A stretch of 64,000 nt of DNA from Vandiemenella viatica (lineage: Eukaryota; Arthropoda; Insecta; Orthoptera; Morabidae): positions 346,170,932 to 346,234,931 of the forward strand of contig JARYHS010008074.1 in assembly GCA_031002005.1 (NCBI GenBank), written 5' to 3'. The notes below the pieces were generated by a model. The model did no database searches and had not been told where the DNA came from. It saw nothing but the letters and a program-made list of their open reading frames with translations. A program made the position numbers and the translations under genes. Each line of letters begins with the position of its first letter. The stretch's first letter is position 1. Positions 10,747 to 20,569 of this stretch are shown in pieces.

Positions 10747-11530
10747 AGTCGTTCTTCCGCAGCCGTCACTTGAAGCAGTGCCTTCTGTGTTAATATAATT
10801 TAAAGTGTTTAGTTTTCTGTTATTTCATCTTTGAATATTTGTTTAGCAGCCCCAGTTGTCAGTCGTTCTTCCGCAGCCGTCACGTGAAGCAGTGCCTTCT
10901 GTGTTAATATAATTTAAAGTGTTTAGTTTTCTTTTGTTTCATCTTTGAATATTTGTTTAGCAGCCCCAGTTGTCAGTCGTTCTTCCGCAGCTGTCACGTG
11001 AAGCAGTGCCTTCTGTGTTTATATAATTTAAAGTGTTTAGTTTTCTGTTGTTTCATCTTTGAATATTTGTTTAGCAGCCCCAGTAGTCAGTCGTTATTCG
11101 GCAGCCGTTACGTGAAGCAGTGCCTTCTGTGTTAATAAAATTTAAAGTGTTTAGATTTCTTTTGTTTCATCTTTGCGTATTTGTTTAGCAGCCCCAGTAG
11201 TCAGACGTTCTTCGGCAGCCGTTACGGGGAATAGTGCCTTCTGTGATAGTTTTAATTCAAAGTGGGTGGTTAGCTTCATCTCTGTTTATTTTTTCGTCAG
11301 TATCAGCAGCCATCGTCGAACCGTTACGTGACGTAGTACCTCTAGTGATAATTTAATTAAAAGTGTGTAGTTAGTAGTAGCTTCATCTTTGCATATTAGT
11401 TAGTCAGTAGTAGCAGCTGCAGTCATTGGTCGGAATCGTTACGTGAAGTAGTACCTCCAGTGCAAATTTAATTTAAAGTGCGTAGTTAGCGTAAGCTTCG
11501 TCTTTGTATATTTGGGTTTTGACAAAGGGC
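10747..11530 (+). repeat. Tandem 5' UTR monomers of CR1 copy A
   Basis: Units start at 10747, 10861, 10975, 11089 and 11203 (exactly 114 bp apart), then about 11308 and 11421 in diverged form. Each contains AGTCGTTCTTC, CGCAGCCGTCACGTGAAGC, AGTGCCTTCTGTG, AATTTAAAGTGTTTAG and TTTCATCTTTG. The first unit abuts the target duplication. The 5' units are near identical and the 3' ones are most diverged. By analogy with mouse L1 monomers they may carry the promoter; the shared CACGTG palindrome in units 2-3 is an E-box-like site. This role is an inference. Confidence 0.93.
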
Positions 11531-11600
11531 CTCCTACTGAGAACGCATAGTGAGTCCGTTTTTCTTGTGTACTCCTTAGTTTTTCTTTCTGTAAGGTAGT

Positions 11601-12573
11601 ATGTGTAGGGACTGTGGTTGTTGTGTGCAGACGCAGGCTGAGGTGACTGACCTGCGCACCCAGCTTGCAGCTTTGGTAACGAGAGTTACACAGCTGGAAG
11701 CTGCCGCAAGTGAGTGCAGTAGATGCGGTATTGGTGACCCTGTAGACGCTGATCGGCTCGCAGGTTCTCCCATACCAGTCATCGTACCTGCAGTCAGGCC
11801 GAGACGTCGGAATCTATGCGGCCGTCACCTAGTGGTGGCTGGCGTGTGGTGTCTGGACGTCGTCGGCGCATGCGGGGGCAGTCGTGCAAGCCTGATTCCC
11901 AAGAAGGCGAGCTTGTACCTCTGTCCAACAGGTTTGATGCATTGTCTGGAACTGATTCAGTCCTGCAATCGTCGGCCAGTGAGTTGGCAGCCCCGCAGCC
12001 CGATAAGTCTGGACAACTGCAGAAGGGGGTCTTAGTGGTCGGTAGCTCCAACGTTAGACGCTTTATCGAACCCCTTAGGGAAATGGCGAAGAGGTCGGGG
12101 ATGAATTCCGGTATCCATTCATTGTGTATTCCGGGGGGGTCTGATCCGAGATGTGGAACAGTCCATCCCGGATGCCATTGAACGGACAGGGTGCAGCCAG
12201 CTGCGGATTGTGGCTCATGTCGGCACCAATGATGCTTGCCGCATAGGGTCGGAGGTTATCCTCTCGTCCTTTGGGCGACTTGCAGAAAGGGTGAACTCTA
12301 TGGCCATTGGCCGCAAGATTTCTGCTGAGCTATCCATCTGCAGTATTGTCGATAGGACTGACTGTGGACCTCTGGTTCAGAGCCGTGTTGAGGGGCTGAA
12401 CCAGAGATTACGGCGCTTCTGTGATAGTCATGGCTGCAGATTCCTTGATCTTCGCCCTGGGGTTGAGTCTTGTAGGAATCCCTTGGATAGATCAGGGGTG
12501 CACTACACACGGGAATCGGCTACACGGGTGGCAGGGGCCGTGTGGAATGCATTGGGGGGTTTTTTTAGGCTGA
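11601..12573 (+). pseudogene. CR1 copy A ORF1: Cys-rich/coiled-coil/esterase-like protein
   Basis: The start at 11601 is supported by the same start (MCRDC.CCVQT) in copy B at 58042. Residues 1-45 hold Cys pairs (CRDCGCC, CSRCG) around a heptad-like helix that probably oligomerises the protein. After a frame break near 11810 comes a basic region (SGRRRRMRG). The SGNH-esterase-like domain follows: VVGSSNVRRF (nucleophile block), then, after a G7 frame break near 12145, HVGTNDA (G-N block) and DRSGVHYTRESATRVA (D...H block). Esterase-bearing ORF1 proteins are known in CR1 elements and are thought to aid ribonucleoprotein or membrane handling. In copy B this frame ends at a TGA; here one extra base fuses it to ORF2. 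Confidence 0.85.
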
Positions 12574-12660
12574 GGGAGGATGACCCTGAGGAGGAAATTC
12601 AGTTGCGGACAGCCAAGATAAATTCATCACCGCGTGTTAGGGGCAGCTTAAAAGAAACCC

Positions 12661-15426
12661 AAACATTAAAAGTTCTAGAAGTTAACTGCAGAAGTGTTTG
12701 TAATAAACAGCCTGAACTCGAAAACGTTATTCGTAGTACAGATGCTGATATCGTAATAGGCACAGAAAGTTGGTTAAAACCGGATATAAGTTCAGCCGAA
12801 ATTTTTAATAGTAACTTGAACATTTTCCGTAAGGATAGGTTGCATTCTCAAGGAGGTGGTGTATTTATAGCTGTTAGTAAGTACCTCCCATGTAGCGAAA
12901 TTGATGTCCATACTGTCTGCGAAATCATATGGATCAAGCTCAACGTAGCTAGGACAAAACTCGTGATAGGCTCCTTCTATCGTCCACCCGATGCAAGCGT
13001 AAATATTGCCGAGGCCTTAAGAAATAATGTAAATAATATAGCACGGCAATTTCCGGACCATACAATAATGCTAGGAGGTGACTTTAACTTGCCAGATATC
13101 GACTGGACTAATTACGTTCACGTTACTGGGGGCAGGGATAAAGCAACTTGCGAAATCATTCTAGACCTCTTCTCAAATCACAATCTTGAACAGCTTGTAA
13201 CTGAACCAACGCGATGCCTCAACGGTAACGAAAATATTTTAGATATAGTTGTTACAAATAGGCCTGAACTATTCACGAATATTTCTACCACCGCAGGAAT
13301 AAGTGATCACAAAGCTGTAATTGCTACAGTAAAACTAACAACCACGTGCAGAAAGAGAGGATCGTGTACAGATTCGAAAAGGCTTAAAAGAGTGTTTTAG
13401 AGCGTAATTGAGGCATAATTACCACACCTTCTTAGTAGCAGGAGGCACCGTTGAAGAGAGGTGGCATCGATTCCTACACATAGTCGGGGTAGGTATGAAC
13501 TTGCATATAACGAAACGAACAATCAGGGAAGAGAACGATCCCCCATGGTACACACGGGAGGTTAAAAGGTTACTCAAGAAGCAAAGGAAGATACATGCAC
13601 AATCAAAAAGGACGATGCATCGGACTGATTTAGATAAGCTATTGGAGATAAGGGGATGTGTTAAGAATGCGATGGGTGAGGCCTTTAATAACTTTCGTGA
13701 AAATTCTCTCTCTAAGAGCCTCACTGAAAACCCTAAGAAATTTTGGTCGTATGTAAAAAAAGTTAGTTGTAGTGGGAACAATAAGCCAGTTCTAATAAAA
13801 GACGGACGGGAAGTTGAAGACAGCCGCGACAAGGCTACCGTATTTAACACCGAATTCAAAAATTCATTCACGCGAGAAAACATGGAAAACATCCCCACTT
13901 TACCACATCGTGTGGAATTAGAGATGGATCCGATAGAAATTGATAGCGTAGGAATTGTAAAACAATTAAAACTCCTGAAGTGGGGTAAAGCGCCGGGTCC
14001 CGATGGTATACCGGTAAGAGTATTTTCTGAATACGCGGAGGATATTGAACCATTTCTGTCAGATATATTCCGTAAATCACTAGAAGAGAGAAAAGTACCT
14101 TCTAGTTGGAAGATAGCCCAGGTAATTCCCGTTTTTAAGAAAGGAGATCTGAGAGATCCTCGGAATTATCGACCCATATCTCTAACATCGGTCTGCAGTA
14201 GAATTCTGGAACATGACATATGCTCGAACATAATGAAGTTTCTAGATGAGAATGAGTTACTTACACCATGTCAACACGGATTTCGGAAGAAGAAATCGTG
14301 TGAAACAGAATTGGCCCTATTTTCCCACGACATAATGAAAGTTATAGATGCAGGTTCGCAAGTTGATGCAGTTTTTTTTGGATTTTCAGAAAGCTTTTGA
14401 TTCTGTGCCACACAACCGACTTTTAGCGAAGATTCGAGCTTACGGTATTTCGGCTCAGATTTGCGAGTGGATACGTGATTTTCTAACAGGTCGATCACAG
14501 TATGTCGTTGTTGATAAATGTTACTTCGGGCGTTCCTCAAGGAAGTGTAATAGGTCCACTTCTTTTCTTAATATTTATAAACGATCTAGGTGACAACGTC
14601 AAATGCTGGTTGCAATTGTTTGCCGACGATGCGGTTATCTATAGGGAAATAAGGTGCTCCGACGATTGCTTAGAAATTCAGCGTGATTTGGATGCTATTT
14701 TCGATTGGTGCCGTAAATGGCAGCTGACACTAAATTGCAAAAAGTGCAAGGCAATGCGCATAAGTAACAAGAAGAATGGGTTTGTTCACGATTACAAAAT
14801 AAACAATTCAGCTGTTGACACGGTAGATTCCGTGAAGTATCTGGGGGTGATAGTACAAAGCAACATGAAATGGGACATGCACATAACTTCCGTCGTAGGC
14901 AAGGCAAATTCTAAATTACGATTCATAGGTCGTATTTTGAGGAATTGTAATGCTCAAACAAAGGAGATAGCGTATAAAACACTAGTGCGTCCGCATCTGG
15001 ATTACTGTTGTGGGGTTTGGGACCCGAATCGCAAGGTTCTGATTGACTCAATTGAGAGGGTGCAGAGGAGAGCCGCTAGATTAGTGACTTGTTGTTACAG
15101 CCCTTATGAAAGCGTCACAGAGTTGATACATAGATTGGGCTGGGATAGTTTGGAAGACAGACGACGTAGCTTTCGTTCGAATTTATTGGAGAATATGCGA
15201 AAAAAATTAAATTTCGAGTGCAATGAAATACTTCTTCCGCCAACCTATTTAGGTCGCAATGACCGGAGGGATAAGATTAGAGAAATAAGGTGCCGTACTG
15301 ATACTTATATGTATTCCTTCTTTCCTCGCACTATTCGGGATTGGAATGGGCAGGTTTTGGATTGGTGCTTAGCACCCTCTGCCACCCACAATTTTTGTGA
15401 TTTGCAGAGTATGAATGTAGATGTAG
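12661..15426 (+). pseudogene. CR1 copy A ORF2: endonuclease and reverse transcriptase
   Basis: The endonuclease spans about 12666-13340, with VNCRSVCNK, TESWLK (catalytic Glu), LGGDFNLPDIDW (Asp/Asn) and the GISDHKAV His motif. The reverse transcriptase spans about 13950-14990: GKAPGPDGIPV, PVFKKGD...NYRPISLTS, DFQKAFDSVPH, SGVPQGSVIGPLLF and the catalytic FADDA at 14619-14633, followed by the thumb region YLGV.VQSNMKW and a C-terminal tail ending near RTIRDWN. It nicks target DNA and primes cDNA on it. Breaks lie at about 13398 (TAG plus shift), about 14375 (T8 run) and about 14515 (small deletion). No stop remains at the 3' end, so the last frame runs on into antisense hAT sequence. Confidence 0.93.
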
Positions 15427-15434
15427 AAAGTTTC
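15427..15434. repeat. Right target duplication of CR1 copy A
   Basis: AAAGTTTC, the exact partner of 10739-10746. Confidence 0.93.
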
Positions 15435-16227
15435 CATTGTGAATTGATCCAAATTTGTCTGACCATCCCTGGAAAGATAATCCCTGAATAGCCAGTGCTT
15501 TTACAGTCACAACAACTCTCTGTAAGACACATCTCCAGTATTTTTTTTCATCTTCCGTCTGTTCAACGAATTTTGAGTCAACTCTTGTCCCGGCCATACC
15601 TCGCTGTGTTATCATTAACAAACAATTTTTATGTGCTAAGCTATTTTTGTGTGTACTTACTCTATCATAAGCATGTTTCCAATCACTGAATCCTTCATGG
15701 GAATATGATGGACCTTTCACACTGTCAAATAAACGACAGGAACCACAAAAAACTGATCCAAGTGACTTTGAGTATATCAAATAATTTCGAGAAACTTTTT
15801 CTCCATTTAGCAGACGTCTTTTAAACAAATCTTTTGGTAAATATCGCCTGCCACAACCATCGATGAAAAGTTTAGATTTAGAAAAATCTTCACTTGAAAT
15901 ATTTTGACCAAATCCTTTTCTTGAAAAATAACCTCGTAGCTCATCATTTAGAGTCCATAATGCGGGATCAGTTCCAACTAATAATGAGGGAGCTGCAGTA
16001 TTTATTACCAAACTGTCAATGTGAAATTGCTGTCTCTCTCGATGGATTACTGGTTGAAGGGGAATAAATTAAATTCACGTATTTTCGGGCGGGGAACCAA
16101 TTGAATCATCCGTAGTAACAGTGATAGAATCATTAGTAGCTTGAGTAGGGTGAGAATCAGATTCTTGATTAATATGTAGTACAGGCACTAGTGATACACA
16201 TTCAATGGTTTTAGTAGTACATCGTGC
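15435..16227 (-). pseudogene. hAT transposase, N-terminal half of exon 2 (TTF-type zinc finger)
   Basis: Begins at a TTTGCAG acceptor (16228-16230 on the complementary strand). The first 55 or so codons are acidic and Ser/Thr-rich; two stops follow near 16070. Then DPALW, the NGEKVSRNYLIYSKS segment and FCGSCRLFD form the TTF-type zinc finger that hAT/ZMYM1 proteins use to bind their ends, followed by the GFSDWKHAYDRVSTHKNSLAHKNC helix. The coding part stops abruptly at GSIHNGNF, where CR1 copy A begins; the matching continuation MMILEAV is at 10738. The frame that seems to extend to 15331 is an accident of CR1 sequence. Confidence 0.88.
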
Positions 16228-18124
16228 CTGCAAACAAAATTAAAAACAAATGTACGTATGTACAAACCCTGCCACATAAAGATTAGTTCCTCCTCACCCT
16301 CATATTACAGTATCAGTATAATGTTATTTTAGCGAGTAATTAATAATTGTCAGATAATAAGGTAACCCAGCCAAATTTAATTTAAAAGTATGAAAATAAT
16401 AATAAGCTTCTCCTGATGTTCTGCACTACATTCCTATTACGTTAGGAAGCATCCACAAATTGCGTGGCTCTGTCTAAAAGGGAAGGGGGCGTGGGAGAGG
16501 TTGGGTAGGAAGCTATACTGGGCTAAGCAGTGGGGAGGAGGGGGGGGTTTTGAGCCAAGTCACAAAGCTATCCATTCATATTATTTGTTACTGTTAAAAT
16601 AATGTGCAGAATGCACAGAAGCATGTAAATATTTATTCCACCGATGTCAAACTAATTGGCCTATAATTTTCAACCCTATTTGTAACCCCTCCTTTATGAA
16701 CCAGGACTACAACAGCTCTTTTCAAATCCTCTAGTAAGCAGCAAGACTCCAAGCTCATTTTAAATCAAATTTCAAGGTAAGGTACAATATCATATCCCAC
16801 AATGTTTAATAGATCTGTACTAATTTTATCTACACCAGCCCCTTTACGTCTTTTTAGCTTTCTGAGTTCCTTCATAATTTCCTGAGACTCTATTTCAAAT
16901 TTTGTAGTTTCCTCATTTGTACTTTTTGGGAGATTCATTCACTCTGACTTATTCCCTCCCATCATTGAATGATTGTCCCTAGTGGTCTCACTAAACCAGT
17001 CACTCAGTATTTCTGCAATTTTAAAATCCTCAATGACTTCAACACCATTCTTATCTACAATTGTCTGAATACATTCCCTTCCGCTAAGTTTTCTAAAATA
17101 GCCCTAGAAATTTATAGATGTATCAATAATACTCTTCATAAACTCATCCTTTGCTTCTCTCTTTGCTATTATTAATTGCTTGTATTTAGACGTTAACTGC
17201 TTTACTCTGAATGACACTACATGCCTCAACTTCTGTTATCGACAGAGATCAGCAAGCTTAACTAACACCTTAAATTTATTTGATTCCTATGATTAGTTTG
17301 GACGTTACTCAGAAATTGCTTATAATGACAGTTAAATCTACGGCAGCCGGCTTCACTTGCACACTCATTGTCGGCAAAGAGTGAGGGCATTGTTAGTATA
17401 GGACAATTCGTTTCTGAAATGTCCTTAAACATGGATTTTCAAATTGAACTTTTACATACAAGTATGAGCGATGACTCAGAATAAGTGACCAACATAAAAA
17501 GAAAAAAAATCCACAAGAAACAATTCCCGTAAAAATTTGAGCATTGTCTCGTCATTGTCCGGTTTCAAAAAATTTTGAGGTCTTGTTCTGAGCCAAGTCT
17601 GTACTTTACAATGTGTAATTTTGTGAAACACTTATGGTTTTTCTTTGTAATATGGATCGCCGACTTAAAACTGAAACAAAATCTAGTGATTTTGTTATTA
17701 TGCATGCCATGTTTTAGCTAATTAGACAAAAACTTGTACCTGAGTTGTTTGCCTTATCAATCTTACAGATAGTACAAAAACTGTTATTTTGCTAGATCAG
17801 TTTTAGGTTTGGCAAGCCTTGGAATAAATCTCACATATTACGTCTTTGAGTTCAGTTAAAATTATGAGATGCATAATGGCCCAGTCGCTAGAGTTTTATT
17901 TTAATTTAGATCAACAATCTATAACACCGAGAGAAAATGTGCTGTTTCAGAAAATGACATGATTGTACACTGTATAGACTTTACTCAGAACAAGATCTCA
18001 AAACTTTTTGACACAAAACAATTACAAGACTTATTGGCATACTTTTAGAAGAATTGTGGGGTATATATATCACGCAAAACATCTATAAATAAGTAGCTAT
18101 TGATAAGCGCTGTATATACTTTAC
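16228..18124 (-). other. Probable intron of the hAT transposase gene
   Basis: Bounded by a CAG|GTAA donor (exon end at 18125) and a TTTGCAG acceptor (before 16227), joining the coding parts in phase 0. It contains the LINE fragment at 16640-17235. The rest (16236-16640 and 17236-18120) is AT-rich with nothing recognised. Splicing is inferred from the signals and reading frame only. Confidence 0.55.
16640..17235 (-). pseudogene. LINE reverse transcriptase fragment
   Basis: Translating the minus strand gives, in order, a DWFSETTRDN segment, IESQEIMKELRKLKRRKGAG (the K..KA.G start of a LINE reverse transcriptase), DKISTDLLNIVGYDIVPYL, AVVVLVHKGG and VENYRPISLTSV. These are the N-terminal reverse-transcriptase blocks of CR1-type elements. 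It is truncated at both sides, lacks the catalytic FADD block and has stops and frame changes. It lies within the intron of the hAT element. Confidence 0.75.
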
Positions 18125-18323
18125 CTGTAAGGAATTTTGATTCTCATCTTTGATATTAGAGAATGAGCTGCACGTAGATGAATCTTCATTTCTTTAAATG
18201 AAAAACTTATTCATTTTATGGCTTTGCTGTATAACTTCTTTTTTTTTTTTTTTTCAGGCTTCGTTCAGCTTCTTTTCGATACACATGACTACTAGGACAT
18301 TTCTTCTTGGCAACGGCACTCAT
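18125..18323 (-). pseudogene. hAT transposase exon 1
   Basis: ATG at 18323 gives MSAVAKKKCPSSHVYRKEAE followed by a lysine run, the basic nuclear-localisation-like start usual for ZMYM1-type hAT proteins (SG.EYRK.K pattern). It continues to SSTCSSFSNIKDENQNSLQ and a CAG|GTAAAG donor. A 16-T run (18239-18254 on the + strand) shifts the frame and one TAA follows, so this copy is broken. Assignment rests on position, phase and character, not on a unique motif. Confidence 0.6.
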
Positions 18324-18696
18324 TACAAACAATTGAATCTAAGCGAATGAAAACAATACATCTGAGTGACACACTCAGGCACAGTTCTTCCCCTTCCACT
18401 CCCCGACATATGTTACCATGCCAATGAGAGGATTGCGATTAATTACTATGCAGAACCTGCCACCAGACAAGTACCTACATTGTACTTAAAGCAAAAAAAA
18501 TTGAAACGCATAATAAATTGATTTCCGTGAATATATAATACCAAAAAAATTTTATACGTTAGAGGTCCAACCTTCGGAGACGATCAGAAGTCCCCACCAG
18601 AACTCAGAGGGACAATCCTCCGGGCGCCCCTCTGGTAACTTACGCGCCGGGCTTTCGCCCTGTACACCCTTAGGAGAATACATCCCTGATGTAAAG

Positions 18697-19083
18697 TGAT
18701 TTGTTTTAAATATTCTTTCATGAGATAAAAGTTTGGAAATTACGATGAAGCAAAGTACAGAAGCACTTCTATTTTTTAAACACATTTTAAAGAAAAGTGG
18801 AAAGATAATGTTGAAGAAAAACTGGTGATTTGAACACATGACCATTAATTAATACTAGATGTTAATCTTGCTCGTTGGACAATGGGACCATTTGCATACT
18901 GTGTGTGTAGTGTTTACTGTTCATGGGAATTTTCGCGTACAAATGTTTCAAAAATACTCTTCAACATATTTTCAGTAGATTGAAATCCATTCTTACCAAG
19001 TCTTATGGTCTCTTTGGGATTCAGTATATTTTTACATTGTTACCAAGAATCATTTTACCTCATACCCAAACTCTCCTGAACTT
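18697..19083. other. No gene recognised
   Basis: AT-rich spacer between the hAT target duplication and a CR1 tail. Reading frames here are short and without domains. Confidence 0.5.
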
Positions 19084-19290
19084 ACATCTACACTCTGCAA
19101 TTCACAACATTGTGGGAAGCAGAGGATGAATTTCACCAACACTAACTATGTGCCCTCCAATCCTTTATAGAATGAGCAAAGAAAGAATTCATATAAGCAA
19201 TGGTATAGCCTCTAATTTCTCTAAACTTATCTCTCCTATCATTGTGATCCAAATAGGTTGGTTGTCACAACTCTTGAAAGGTTATAGTAC
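19084..19290 (-). mobile_element. CR1 3' fragment, copy D
   Basis: On the minus strand this is the last ~200 bp of CR1: CCAACCTATTTGGATCACAATG (the PTYLGRND codons in copies A and B), the TYMYSFF region, then TTGCAGAGTGTAGATGTAAG at the 3' end. It is a dead-on-arrival 5'-truncated insertion with many substitutions. Confidence 0.8.
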
Positions 19291-19656
19291 TTCAAATAAC
19301 TGACCTTTGGTGGTTACTGTTACGTAGGAATTTGTGGGGTGTAAGGGTTTGGGAGAGACTACACTAGCCTTTTCCAACCAAATGTCAACCTCTTCTTCAC
19401 GTGGTGCAACCTGTTTGCACGGACGAGGCTCTGGCGACTGAATAATTCCCGGTATAAAGAGTCACCCACTGCTTGCCAACGGCCTCCGAAAGGAGGGTGG
19501 AAGAGCAGGGAGTGGTCCAGGGCACCCTCTAGGTGTCTAGGCGGATGAATCAAAAATCATAAACGGCATGGGGATGCAGAAGGCAACAGGAAACCACTGA
19601 ATTAAAGACCCAAAGGGTATCCCAAGGACATGTAATCCTCTCAAATTACATATATC

Positions 19657-20556
19657 ATGATGGCTTCTTCCTGGGTAAAATATTCCGGAGGTAAAATAGT
19701 CCCCCAATCGGATGTCCGGGTGGGGACTGCTCAGGGAGGAGTCATCAGAATGGATAGAAACATTCTACGAGTCGGAGCGTGGAATGTTAGAAGTCTGAAT
19801 AAGGCAGGTAGATTAGAAAACCTAAAAAGGGAGATGGACCGACTTAAATTAGATCTTGTTGGGATTAGCGAGATTAAATGGAAGGATGCACAGGATTTCT
19901 GGTCTGGGGAACACAGGATAATTAGCACACAAGCTGTCAATGGAGTCTCTGGTGTAGGATTTGTAATGAATAAGAGAGTAGGGAAACGGGTGAGTTATTA
20001 TGAACAGTTTAGTGACAGGATTATTTTGATGAGGTTAGAAACTAAGCCCGTCCCAACCACGTTAATATAAGTGTACATGCCAACGTCACAGGAAGATGAT
20101 GAAGAAATAGAGAAAATGTACACCGAAATTGAAGAATTAATCCAATATTTGAAGGGGGAGGAAAATCTAATAATCATGGGTGATTGGAATGCAACAGTGG
20201 GAGAAGGAAAAGAGGGGAATACTATAGGAAGTTTTGGTCTAGGAGAAAGAAATGAGCGAGGAAGCAGGTTGTTAGAATTTTGTGAAAGATATAAGCTAGT
20301 AGTGGCGAACACACTGTTTAAGAACCATGCAAGAAGAGTATACACCTGGAAACATCCTGGGGATACAGGCAGATATCAGCTAGATTATATTATGGCCAAA
20401 CAACGATTCAGGAATCAAGTTCTAGACTGTAAGGCATACCCAGAAGCAGACATAGACTCTGACCATAATATGATAGTGATGAAGTGCAGGCTGAAATTCA
20501 TGCGAATAAGAAAGCAGCATAAACAGAACAGACTGGAAGTGAATGAAACAATCTAG
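19657..20556 (+). pseudogene. RTE copy A endonuclease domain
   Basis: Residues from about 36 onward are LRVGAWNVRSLNKAGRLENL, then LDLVGISEIKW (catalytic Glu), FSDRIILMRLE, VYMPTSQ, LIIMGDWNATVG (Asp/Asn), RRVYTWKHPGDTGRYQLDYI and DIDSDHNMIVMK (His). This is a complete AP-endonuclease fold of RTE/BovB type, which nicks target DNA for priming. A single in-frame TAA at 20068-20070 splits it, and a TAG at 20554-20556 ends the frame before the linker to the reverse transcriptase. Codons are otherwise well kept, so inactivation is moderate in age. Confidence 0.9.
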
Positions 20557-20569
20557 TATGAGAGAAAAA

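Larger units (their letters stand above)
10747..15426 (+). mobile_element. Full-length CR1-clade LINE, copy A
   Basis: A 4680-bp insertion bounded by AAAGTTTC duplications. From 5' to 3' it has: seven ~114-bp monomers (10747-11530), a leader, ORF1 with a cysteine-rich start, coiled coil and esterase-like domain, ORF2 with an apurinic-type endonuclease and reverse transcriptase, and a short 3' UTR ending in GTAGATGTAG. The ORF1 esterase is the feature that assigns it to CR1 rather than jockey or RTE. The coding region has about five single-base or small frame breaks, several in homopolymers. It landed in the transposase of the hAT element at 8725-18688, in opposite orientation. Confidence 0.93.
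8725..18688 (-). mobile_element. hAT transposon (ZMYM1/TTF-type), host of a CR1 insertion
   Basis: The ends CAGGGACATATT (8725) and, reversed, CAGGGATGTATT (18688) are flanked by a perfect 8-bp target duplication ATGTAAAG at 8717-8724 and 18689-18696; CAGGG ends and 8-bp duplications are hAT hallmarks. The transposase runs on the minus strand in at least two exons: 18125-18323, then 16227 down to 9117. The second exon is split by CR1 copy A. A minus-strand LINE fragment lies in the intron. Without the CR1 and its duplicated target the element is about 5.3 kb. It is now defective. Confidence 0.9.

Noticed and set aside
10747..11530. CRISPR array
   Set aside because: The units are contiguous 114-bp monomers without repeat-spacer alternation, in an insect LINE 5' UTR.
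13419..13898. 159-codon antisense frame
   Set aside because: Lies opposite the CR1 copy A reverse transcriptase; no domain, a shadow.
15331..15434. Extension of the hAT N-terminal frame into CR1
   Set aside because: Accidental read-through into the antisense 3' end of CR1 beyond the insertion site.
9117..18323. A host ZMYM1-like gene rather than a transposon
   Set aside because: CAGGG ends and a perfect 8-bp duplication enclose the coding region, and the frame is broken.
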